Source: Paractinoplanes bogorensis (GTDB taxonomy: Bacteria; Actinomycetota; Actinomycetes; Mycobacteriales; Micromonosporaceae). Taken from it: a DNA stretch of 64,000 bases. The position numbers and the translations under genes are program-made. Of the stretch, positions 1 through 6,576 are shown one piece after another. The notes under the pieces are model-generated. The model did not search any database and was not told the DNA's origin. It saw only the letters and a program-made list of their open reading frames with translations. How positions within the stretch are numbered: the first letter of the stretch is position 1; each line of letters starts with the position of its first letter. The stretch lies in contig NZ_JAHKKG010000019.1 in NCBI RefSeq assembly GCF_018829635.1, positions 104,582 through 168,581 of the forward strand, read 5' to 3'.

Positions 1-796
1 CGAGCACGAGGTCGTCGGGGAGGGCGGCCACGGGCAGCTCGGCCGCGGTGTCGAAGGACAGGCTCCGGATGCCGCGGTCGCGCCCCACGAACTCGGCCAC
101 GAAGTCGTCGGCCGGGGCCACCAGCAGCTCCTGCGGGGTGGCGACCTGGGCCAGCACGCCGCCCTGGCGGAAGATCGCGACGACGTCGCCCAGCTTGATG
201 GCCTCGTCGATGTCGTGCGTGACCATCGCGATGGTCTTGCCGAGATCCTGCTGCAGGCGCAGGAACTCGCGGTGCAGCTGCTCGCGCACGACCGGGTCGA
301 CCGCGCTGAACGGCTCGTCCATCAGCATGACGGGCGGGTCGGCGGCCAGGGCCCGGGCCACGCCGACGCGCTGCTGCTGACCGCCGGAGAGCTGGGCCGG
401 GTAGCGCTTGGCGAACTCCTCGGACAGCCCCACGCGCTCGAGCAGGCCCAGGGCGGCGGTGCGGGCCTCGCGGCGGGTCTTGCCGAGCAGCACCGGCACG
501 GTGGCGACGTTGTCGAGCACCGTACGGTGCGGGAACAGCCCGGCGTTCTGGATCACGTAGCCGATGCCGCGGCGCAGCAGGGCCTCGTCCTGACCCGCGA
601 TGTCCTTGCCGTCGATCAGGACGCGCCCCGAGGTCGGGCTGATCATGCGGTTGATCATGCGCAGTGAGGTGGTCTTGCCGCAGCCGGACGGCCCGACCAG
701 CACCGTCAGCTTGCCCGTGGGGAGCTCGAGCGAGACGTGGTCGACCGCGGTGCCGCCGCCGGGATAGACCTTCACGACGTCATCGAATGTGATCAT
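1..796 (-). CDS. Glycine betaine/choline-type ABC transporter ATP-binding protein (partial)
   Basis: ATPase of an osmoprotectant/quaternary-amine importer of the ProV/OpuCA family, acting on the inner face of the membrane. The 3' end lies beyond the window. From the ATG at 796 the protein reads MITFDDVVKVYPGG, then a Walker A GPSGCGKTT, a Q-loop (YVIQNAGLFPHRT), the ABC signature LSGGQQQR, Walker B VMLMDEPFSAVDP and the H-loop histidine in THDIDEA. The DPVVREQL segment and a CBS-proximal tail are typical of the betaine/choline subfamily rather than sugar importers. It is divergent from a HAL-like lyase and shares a 116 bp promoter region containing a perfect palindrome. The permease and binding protein should lie beyond position 1. 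Related transporters import ergothioneine (EgtUV) in some Firmicutes, so the substrate need not be an osmolyte. Confidence 0.9.
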   Translation of the reverse strand, partial: MITFDDVVKVYPGGGTAVDHVSLELPTGKLTVLVGPSGCGKTTSLRMINRMISPTSGRVLIDGKDIAGQDEALLRRGIGYVIQNAGLFPHRTVLDNVATVPVLLGKTRREARTAALGLLERVGLSEEFAKRYPAQLSGGQQQRVGVARALAADPPVMLMDEPFSAVDPVVREQLHREFLRLQQDLGKTIAMVTHDIDEAIKLGDVVAIFRQGGVLAQVATPQELLVAPADDFVAEFVGRDRGIRSLSFDTAAELPVAALPDDLVL

Positions 797-815
797 GGCA
801 CTCCCGCGGCAGATT

Positions 816-835
816 TATGAATACAGCTATTCATA
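816..835. promoter_or_regulatory. Perfect palindrome in the ABC transporter/lyase divergent promoter
   Basis: TATGAATA-CAGC-TATTCATA is a perfect 8+8 bp inverted repeat between the divergent starts at 796 (minus) and 913 (plus). It is the most AT-rich stretch for hundreds of bases, so it is likely an operator overlapping a promoter. The half-site TGAATAC recurs in front of the cyclodeaminase/second-lyase operon near 9,205. The cognate regulator is unknown; the nearby RpiR protein is a candidate. Confidence 0.55.
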
Positions 836-912
836 GTTCAGGTGTAGTGAATAGGATGTCAACGGCCAAGGAGCGGCCTTTACGCTCTGGTAACACGTGT
901 GATGGTGGCGCT

Positions 913-2367
913 ATGCAGGCAGAACGGCTCGATGGGGCAAGCTTGACGATCGGCGGCCTGGTGGCCATCTCCTCCGGTCGATGCGGGGTCGAGGTCGATC
1001 CGGGCGCGCTGCGACGGGTCGGAACCAGTAATGCGCTGCTGCAACACGCTCGGGCGCACGGCGCAGTCTACGGGGCCAACACCGGCGTGGGCGCCAACCG
1101 GCACGAGCGAGCCAGTGATGAGGAACGCGGTTTGAGACTGCTGCGGAGCCACTGCGCGGCGGTCGGACCCATCGAGGACGACATCACGGCGCGCGCGGCC
1201 ATGACCGTACGGCTCAATCAGATCCTGGCCGGCGGCTCGGGCATCTCGCCCCGGGTCGCCGAGGCACTGGCCGAGGCGCTGCACGACGGCGCCGTCCCGA
1301 CCATCCATTCATGGGGTGCGATCGGCACGGCCGACCTGGCCGCGCTGGCCGAGCTCGGCCTGACCCTGGCGGGCGAGCGTCCCTGGCAGAACGGTAAGGG
1401 CCCGGTCACCACGATCGACGCCACCGACGCGCTGCCGCTGATCAGTTCCAGCGCGCTGACCGTGGCGACGGCCGCCCTCGCCCTGCAGCGGGTGCAGAGC
1501 CAGTTGCGCGCGTCGGTCGTGGTGGCGGCGCTGAGCTTCCTGGCGCTGCGGGGCAACCCGGAGGCGTACGAGGTCAGCGTGCACCGCAACCGCGCCCACC
1601 CGGGCCAGGTCGAGGTGGCGCGGCTGATGAGCCGTCTCGTGGCCGGGTGCGCGGCGCCGGTGCGTATTCAGGACCCGTTCGGACTGCGGGTGCTGCCCCA
1701 GGTGACCGCCCCGGCCATCCACGCCGCCCGGACGCTGGACGACGTGCTCCGTGAGGAGATCAACGCGGCGGTCGAGAATCCCCTGGTCACCACCGAGGGC
1801 GTACGGCATCACGGGCAGTTCCACACGGCGACCCTGGCGTCGTCGCTGGACGCGGCGCGCGGGGCGTTCCTGCCGGTGCTGTCGCTCTCGACCGCGCGCC
1901 TCGGCCTGCTGATGCGTCCCGACCTGACCGGGTTGCGCGCGTTCCTGGCCTCCGGGCCGGCCGGCAGCTCCGGGCTGATGATCAGCGAGTACGTGGTGCA
2001 GGACCTGCTGACCGAGATCCGCGTCGGCATGACCCCGACCGCGGCCGGCACGCTGAGCATCTCGCTCGGGCTCGAGGAGCACGCCAGCTTCGCCACCCAG
2101 GGTGCGCGCTCGCTGCGGACGATGACCCAGCTCGCCCCCACGCTGCTGGCGGCCGAACTGGTGGCGGCCGTGCGGGCGCTGCGGATGGCGCCGGGCCGGC
2201 TCACCGTCGGGCCGCTGCGCGAGGCCTTCGAGATGGCCCACGAGCTGCTCGACCCGGCCGAGGAGGACCGGCCGCTCGGCCCCGATCTGGAGCGGGCGGC
2301 CGATCTGCTGCCTCAGCTGGGTGCGGTGCTCGACTACTCGTCGATGGGCCTGAGCTCGTCGGCGTAG
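913..2367 (+). CDS. HAL/PAL-family lyase homologue lacking the MIO-forming serine
   Basis: A 484-residue member of the aromatic amino acid ammonia-lyase fold. The N-terminal VYGANTGVGAN matches the catalytic Tyr loop (YGVNTGFG) of HutH. QDPFGLRVLPQV, ENPLVTTEG and HGQFHTATLA correspond to the central and C-terminal active-site segments, and LGLEEHASF to the EDHVSM region. The tripeptide that cyclises to the MIO electrophile, normally Ala-Ser-Gly in GASGDLAPL, is here Ala136-Ile137-Gly138 (HSWGAIGTADLA, codons 1318-1326). Without the serine no MIO can form, so classical deamination is unlikely. Ergothionase (trimethylamine elimination) is, as I recall, a MIO-less member of this fold. The ATG at 913 is chosen because family similarity starts shortly after it; upstream in-frame starts at 817 and 856 overlap the palindrome. 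Its end overlaps the convergent cupin gene by 34 bp. Confidence 0.85.
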   Translation: MQAERLDGASLTIGGLVAISSGRCGVEVDPGALRRVGTSNALLQHARAHGAVYGANTGVGANRHERASDEERGLRLLRSHCAAVGPIEDDITARAAMTVRLNQILAGGSGISPRVAEALAEALHDGAVPTIHSWGAIGTADLAALAELGLTLAGERPWQNGKGPVTTIDATDALPLISSSALTVATAALALQRVQSQLRASVVVAALSFLALRGNPEAYEVSVHRNRAHPGQVEVARLMSRLVAGCAAPVRIQDPFGLRVLPQVTAPAIHAARTLDDVLREEINAAVENPLVTTEGVRHHGQFHTATLASSLDAARGAFLPVLSLSTARLGLLMRPDLTGLRAFLASGPAGSSGLMISEYVVQDLLTEIRVGMTPTAAGTLSISLGLEEHASFATQGARSLRTMTQLAPTLLAAELVAAVRALRMAPGRLTVGPLREAFEMAHELLDPAEEDRPLGPDLERAADLLPQLGAVLDYSSMGLSSSA

Positions 2368-2828
2368 CTCACCGCTTTGCGCCGCAGTACCCCGGCCGCG
2401 CTGATCGAGTACTGGCCCATCCGCCACAGCGGGGGCGAGTACGCGTGGATCGACACCGACCCGTCGACCGCCCCGCCCATCCGGTGGATGTGGTCGGGCG
2501 TGAACGCGAACGTCCGGCCCGCCTCGACGACCCGGGTCACCGGCTCGCCGCCCATCCGGGGCGTGGCCTCGGTGACCGCGCCGCGGGTGACCGCGACCGC
2601 ACCGGACGACGTGTCGTGGTCGTGCCAGCCGGTGTCGTCGGCGACGTTCCAGCAGAGGATCCAGACGTCGATGTCGCTGTCGCGGTAGAAGGACGCGTAA
2701 TGCCGGCTGCCGGTGTCGTGCTTGACATGCTGTTCCCACAGCTCCGGGCGGTCGGCGAGTTCGGTCACCCAGCGCTTGAGCTCGTGCGTGTCGAGCACCC
2801 GCCCGGGAAGGGCCGGCAGAACGGTCAT
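2334..2828 (-). CDS. Cysteine-dioxygenase-like thiol dioxygenase (cupin)
   Basis: A 164-residue cupin of the cysteine dioxygenase type I family, which uses mononuclear Fe(II) to oxidise a thiol to a sulfinate. Probable ligands are His69 and His71 in TGWHDHDTSSG and His128 in SIHAYSPPLWRMGQY, the usual three-histidine arrangement. GSRHYASFYRD and VWILCWN match the beginning of the core fold. The start ATG overlaps the amidohydrolase stop (ATGA), so the two are translationally coupled. The true substrate could be cysteine, 3-mercaptopropionate or another thiol. The location between a HAL-like lyase and an amidohydrolase suggests a sulfur-containing catabolic intermediate, but that is inference. 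Confidence 0.8.
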   Translation of the reverse strand: MTVLPALPGRVLDTHELKRWVTELADRPELWEQHVKHDTGSRHYASFYRDSDIDVWILCWNVADDTGWHDHDTSSGAVAVTRGAVTEATPRMGGEPVTRVVEAGRTFAFTPDHIHRMGGAVDGSVSIHAYSPPLWRMGQYSISAAGVLRRKAVSYADELRPIDE

Positions 2829-3703
2829 CGCGGTTCTCCTGTCAGATAGTGGTGCGGGTTGGCGGTGAAGAGGGCGTGCGTGAAGGCGGCGCCCAGACCG
2901 GGATCAACGGCTTGCGCGTACGGGCGGTCCGAACCCGAGACGATCGGGTCCACACCGACGACGCGGATGAGTGCGTCGATCGCCCGGGTTCCGTAGGACG
3001 ACGTCTCGTAGAAGACGTTCGCGTTGAGGGCACCGAGCGCGCCCCCACGGGCGGCGAGGCGTTCGTGGTGCAGCGGGGCCAGACCGGCCAGCGCGACGAA
3101 ACCGATGCGCAGGTCCTTGCGGCCGGCGACGTGCCAGGCCAGCCACGCCTGGTGCATCTGCGACACGTACGGGACCAGGGCCGGCCACCACATCGGCAGG
3201 CCGGGATCGCAGGCGGGCGCGGGTCCGGGGTGGATCAGCACCGGCTTGCCCGCCCGCTGGGCCTCGTCGAGCAGCGGCCCGACGTGCGCGATGCCGGCCG
3301 GGTCGGCGACGGCGGTGGCGGGCAGCTGGAGGCCGGCGATCCGCTCGTCGCGCAGGGTCTTGGCCAGGCCGTCCGGGTCGAGCTCGCTGACACTCGCGGC
3401 GGCCCACACTTCGAAGGGGTCGCCCAGCTCGAGCGCGCTCTCGTGCCAGATGTCGATCAGCTCGGCGCCGTCGCAGGCGGGCAGGTGCTCGATGCCGAGC
3501 GGGCTGGACAGCGAGATCAGGACCCGGTCGGCGCGCTCGGTGCTCCGGCGCAGCTCGACGTCGTGCGCTTGCGGGTCCATCTCGTACGGGTCCTCGCCCG
3601 GGAGATACAGCGTCCAGTCCCGCATGTACGGGTACGTGTGCCGGCGGCGCAACGCGTCGACAAATCGGGCAGGCCACAGGTGCTGATGGCAGTCGATCAA
3701 CAT
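2825..3703 (-). CDS. Amidohydrolase-2 family (ACMSD-like) metal-dependent hydrolase/decarboxylase
   Basis: A 292-residue TIM-barrel protein. DCHQHLW near the N-terminus gives the H-x-H metal motif, HPGPAP near residue 165 a further metal histidine, and SGSDRPY the C-terminal catalytic Asp. Family members are lactonases, amide hydrolases or non-oxidative decarboxylases. The ATG at 3703 is preceded at 7 nt by GGAGG; a longer in-frame GTG at 3736 lies inside the operator and is rejected. It is the first gene of a two-gene operon with the thiol dioxygenase, and is almost certainly controlled by the twin LacI-type palindromes upstream. Confidence 0.85.
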   Translation of the reverse strand: MLIDCHQHLWPARFVDALRRRHTYPYMRDWTLYLPGEDPYEMDPQAHDVELRRSTERADRVLISLSSPLGIEHLPACDGAELIDIWHESALELGDPFEVWAAASVSELDPDGLAKTLRDERIAGLQLPATAVADPAGIAHVGPLLDEAQRAGKPVLIHPGPAPACDPGLPMWWPALVPYVSQMHQAWLAWHVAGRKDLRIGFVALAGLAPLHHERLAARGGALGALNANVFYETSSYGTRAIDALIRVVGVDPIVSGSDRPYAQAVDPGLGAAFTHALFTANPHHYLTGEPR

Positions 3704-3724
3704 CGTGCCTCCTCGCGGGGTAGG

Positions 3725-3761
3725 GAAGCGCTTCACACGTGACGAAAGTGAAGCGCTTCAC
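3725..3761. promoter_or_regulatory. Twin LacI-family operators upstream of the amidohydrolase operon
   Basis: GAAGCGCTTC occurs at 3725-3734 and again at 3750-3759, the second embedded in the perfect 14-bp palindrome GTGAAGCGCTTCAC (3748-3761). The centres are 25 bp apart. The central CG-containing even palindrome is characteristic of LacI/PurR-family operators. The LacI regulator at 4934 is the obvious ligand. Confidence 0.75.
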
Positions 3762-3809
3762 GCGACCCTCGCGCAATGTGTTCTCAAACACCGGAAAGTT
3801 GGGACTAGC

Positions 3810-3840
3810 GCCAACAGGTTTGTGATGGCAACCTATTGGC
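3810..3840. promoter_or_regulatory. Inverted repeat abutting the start of the membrane-protein/HTH operon
   Basis: GCCAACAGGTT (3810-3820) and AACCTATTGGC (3830-3840) form an 11-bp inverted repeat with one mismatch, ending one base before the ATG at 3842. It probably binds the winged-helix regulator encoded second in the operon. No Shine-Dalgarno sequence separates it from the start, so a leaderless or very short-leader mRNA is likely. Confidence 0.45.
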
Positions 3841-3841
3841 C

Positions 3842-4585
3842 ATGACATCGAATTCGCTGCCCGCCGACGCCGATCCGCGGCAGCTTCTCGCCGACACACG
3901 CGGCCTCGCCCGGCAGGTCCGTCATGATCAGCGGCTCACGTGGGTCGCGTTGCTGGTGCTGGCCGGGCTGACGTTGGTGGCGATCCCGATCGACTGGTTC
4001 ACCATGAAGGTCGACTGCCTGCCTCCGATCTCGCTACCCAAGGGGCAGATGATGGAGTGCACGTTCGACCGGCGGGCCTATCTCTGGTTCTGGCCACCGG
4101 CGCTGCTGCTGGCCTACGCGGCGATCGCCTACTTCTACTTGCGGGCGGCCCGCGCACGGGGCATCGGGGCCCGGGTCCGGCCCTACGTGGTCACCGGTGC
4201 CGTGCTGACCGGGCTGTTCCTGGCCGCGGGGATCGCGATCCGCGTCTACCTCGCGACCCACGACGCCCCGGAAGGTCCCCTGCCCGGCTGGTTCCTGCTG
4301 CTCGACCGGACCCTCGCGCCGTGGGGCATCATGGGCCTCGCGCTGCTGGTGCTGGCCCGGATCGAACGCAATGTGGCGTTGCTCGCGTTCACCGTCGGCT
4401 ACCTCATCGTGGCGCTCGTACCCGTCAACTTCGGGTGGGCATATCATTCGCCCGACCCGCGACTGGAATTCCTGCCGCAACAGGTCATCAACGGCATCGT
4501 GCTCCTGCTCGGCAGCATCGGCTTCTTCCTCGCCGGCCGACGGCGGGCCGCGTCGGCTCCTCTCGACGAGCAGCCGGTCCGATGA
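3842..4585 (+). CDS. Hypothetical multi-pass membrane protein
   Basis: A 247-residue protein with no recognised enzymatic motif. After a charged cytoplasmic N-terminus of about 35 residues come hydrophobic segments at roughly 37-58 (WVALLVLAGLTLVAIPIDWF), 85-105, 122-142, 160-178, 185-205 and 220-240. A short loop after the first segment holds two cysteines (DCLPP, ECTFD) that could form an exported disulfide. The stop overlaps the start of a winged-helix regulator (ATGA), giving a two-gene operon. Such pairs are common in actinobacteria, with the regulator controlling its own membrane partner; the role is not known. Confidence 0.7.
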   Translation: MTSNSLPADADPRQLLADTRGLARQVRHDQRLTWVALLVLAGLTLVAIPIDWFTMKVDCLPPISLPKGQMMECTFDRRAYLWFWPPALLLAYAAIAYFYLRAARARGIGARVRPYVVTGAVLTGLFLAAGIAIRVYLATHDAPEGPLPGWFLLLDRTLAPWGIMGLALLVLARIERNVALLAFTVGYLIVALVPVNFGWAYHSPDPRLEFLPQQVINGIVLLLGSIGFFLAGRRRAASAPLDEQPVR

Positions 4586-4911
4586 CCGACTCGGCTCATC
4601 CCGTCAACGGGCTCGACGACGTCGTCCATCAGCGGGTCCGGCTCGGGATCCTCACCATCGCGCACGAGGCGCGGAAGGTCGAGTTCGGCTATCTGCGCGA
4701 CCACCTCGAACTGACCGCGGGCAACCTGTCCAAGCACGTCGACGTGCTCGAGACGGCCGGGCTGGTCGAGGTCGAGAAGGGCTACGAGGGCCGGCGCGGA
4801 CGCACCTGGATCTCGCTCACCGACAGCGGCCGGGCCGCCCTGACCGCCGAGATCGGGCGGCTCAAACAACTCATCGCCCGCGTCGAGACGAACGGGGCCG
4901 GCGGGGGCTGA
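4582..4911 (+). CDS. Winged-helix transcriptional regulator (MarR/ArsR-like)
   Basis: A 109-residue single-domain DNA-binding protein. VVHQRVRLGILTIAH begins the winged helix, LTAGNLSKHVDVLETAGLV is the helix-turn-helix with recognition helix, and YEGRRGRTWISLTDSG forms the wing. The C-terminus is a short helix for dimerisation. It belongs to the stand-alone winged-helix proteins usually encoded next to a membrane protein. It overlaps the upstream gene by 4 bp and probably autoregulates through the inverted repeat at 3810-3840. Confidence 0.85.
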   Translation: MTDSAHPVNGLDDVVHQRVRLGILTIAHEARKVEFGYLRDHLELTAGNLSKHVDVLETAGLVEVEKGYEGRRGRTWISLTDSGRAALTAEIGRLKQLIARVETNGAGGG

Positions 4912-4933
4912 CGTCCGGTGTTACATTCGGCCG

Positions 4934-5914
4934 ATGTCACGGCAGCAGGGGCGGCGGACTCTGCAGGATCTGGCCTCCGCCGCGGGGCTCTCGCTCGCCG
5001 CCACCTCCTACGCGCTGCGCGGCATCCGTGGGTCACCGGCCACCATCCTGCGGGTCCGGCAGCTCGCCGACGAGATGGGCTACACGGTCGACCCGATCGC
5101 GCGGGCACTGGCTTCCGGGCGTACGGGATGGGTCGGGGTCTCCGGCTCTCTGCGTGACCTCTGGCAGCAGGACTTCTCGGTGCTGCTGACCCGTGCGCTG
5201 CGCCGCAAGGGGCGCTACGCGTCGATCGCCGACGCCGACGCCGACCCGGAGCTCGAACGCCGCATCGTCGAACAGTTCGCCGCCCAGCGGGTCGACGGGG
5301 CACTGGTCTCGCCGGTCGACCCGACGGCGGGCTACTGGCAGCTGCTCGGCCCCGACGTCACGGTGGTGTCGATCGGCGACGCGCTGACCGCCCGGCCCGG
5401 TTCGGGCAGTGTGCTGTTCGACAACGCGTACGGGGTCCGGACGGCCTTCGCCCATCTCGTCGAACTGGGACATCGCCGGATCGGGCTGCTCGCGCCGGCG
5501 CTGCCCTCCACACCCGGGCGGCCGGCCCAGCTGCTCGCCCCCGAGATCGCCGACGCGCTCGGCATCGACCTGGTCGCGATCACGGCACCCGCCGCCACGG
5601 TCGACGCGGTCGAGACGGTGACCGACCTGCTGGCCGGGTCGAACCGCCCGACCGGCGTGTTCTGCCTGAGCGACTCGCTGGCGTTCGCGGTCTATCGGGC
5701 CGCCCGCGACGAGGGCCTGCGCATCCCCGAAGACCTGTCGGTGATCGGCTACGACGACCACCAGCTGGCGGTGCTGGTCGAGCCCGGGCTGACGACCATG
5801 GCCTGGGACGAGGACGCGATCGTCGAGGCCGCCCTCCACCAGCTGGAGGAACCGGGCGGCGCGCCGCTGTTCCGCCCTGAACTGGTCGTGCGAGGGTCGA
5901 CCGCAGCGGTCTGA
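4934..5914 (+). CDS. LacI-family transcriptional regulator
   Basis: A 326-residue regulator. The N-terminal HTH reads RTLQDLASAAGLSLAATSY, followed by the hinge helix (DEMGYTVDPIARALASGRT) and a periplasmic-binding-like effector domain ending in IPEDLSVIGYDDHQLAVLVEPGLTT-type sequence. In the HTH the usual VS at the start of the recognition helix is replaced by LA, an unusual variant. It is transcribed away from the amidohydrolase operon, whose promoter carries two ideal LacI-type palindromes, so it is the likely local repressor. The inducer is unknown. Confidence 0.88.
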   Translation: MSRQQGRRTLQDLASAAGLSLAATSYALRGIRGSPATILRVRQLADEMGYTVDPIARALASGRTGWVGVSGSLRDLWQQDFSVLLTRALRRKGRYASIADADADPELERRIVEQFAAQRVDGALVSPVDPTAGYWQLLGPDVTVVSIGDALTARPGSGSVLFDNAYGVRTAFAHLVELGHRRIGLLAPALPSTPGRPAQLLAPEIADALGIDLVAITAPAATVDAVETVTDLLAGSNRPTGVFCLSDSLAFAVYRAARDEGLRIPEDLSVIGYDDHQLAVLVEPGLTTMAWDEDAIVEAALHQLEEPGGAPLFRPELVVRGSTAAV

Positions 5915-5937
5915 GACAAACCGACGGAGGGTACGGA

Positions 5938-6540
5938 ATGCCACTCACCACCAGCCACATGTCGATCTCGCTCGACGGCTTCGTCGCCGGGCCCGACCAG
6001 GCCCGCGACAATCCGCTCGGCACGCGCGGGCGGGAGCTGCACGGCTGGCACATCGGCGATCCGCGGGCCAACGAGGCCGACAAGATCGCCGCCGAGTGGC
6101 TCATGCGCCCGCGGGGGGCGTATGTGATGGGCCGCAACATGTTCGGGCCGATCCGCGGGGATTGGGACGAGGACTGGAAAGGGTGGTGGGGGGCCGAGCC
6201 GCCGTATCACGCGCCGGTGTTCGTGATGACCCACTACGAGCACGAGCCGATCCCGATGGAGGGTGGGACCACCTTCTACTTCGTCACCGGGGGCTTCGAT
6301 GCTGCCTTTGCGGCGGCCCAGGAGGCCGCGGGGGACCAGGGTGTGGACATCGCGGGTGGGGCGTCGGCGGTGCGGCAGGCGCTGAACGCCGGGGTGATCG
6401 ACGAGTTCACGCTGGACATCGCGCCGGTTCTGCTGCACTCGGGTGAGCGCATGTTCGACGGGGTCGAGTCGTTCGACTACGAGCCGGTCGAGGTGCTGCA
6501 CTCACCGCTGTCGACGCACATCCGCTACCGCCGGGCGTGA
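5938..6540 (+). CDS. Dihydrofolate reductase family protein (RibD C-terminal domain)
   Basis: A 200-residue NAD(P)H-dependent reductase-like protein of the RibD_C/YyaP group. The opening THMSISLDGFVAGPDQ, the YVMGRNMFGP segment, PVFVMTHYEHEP and DIAGGASAVRQALNAG (dinucleotide-binding glycine-rich loop) are diagnostic. The start is fixed by CGGAGGGTACGGA ending at the ATG. True folate reduction is unlikely; homologues act on pterins, pyrimidines or xenobiotics. It stands 23 bp after the LacI gene and may be co-transcribed with it. Confidence 0.85.
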   Translation: MPLTTSHMSISLDGFVAGPDQARDNPLGTRGRELHGWHIGDPRANEADKIAAEWLMRPRGAYVMGRNMFGPIRGDWDEDWKGWWGAEPPYHAPVFVMTHYEHEPIPMEGGTTFYFVTGGFDAAFAAAQEAAGDQGVDIAGGASAVRQALNAGVIDEFTLDIAPVLLHSGERMFDGVESFDYEPVEVLHSPLSTHIRYRRA

Positions 6541-6576
6541 TCGCGAGTCGGTCTGCGGGTGCGGCTCGGGAATGCG

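Noticed and set aside
913..2367. Naming the first lyase hutH
   Set aside because: The MIO serine is missing and no hutU, hutI or hutG follow.
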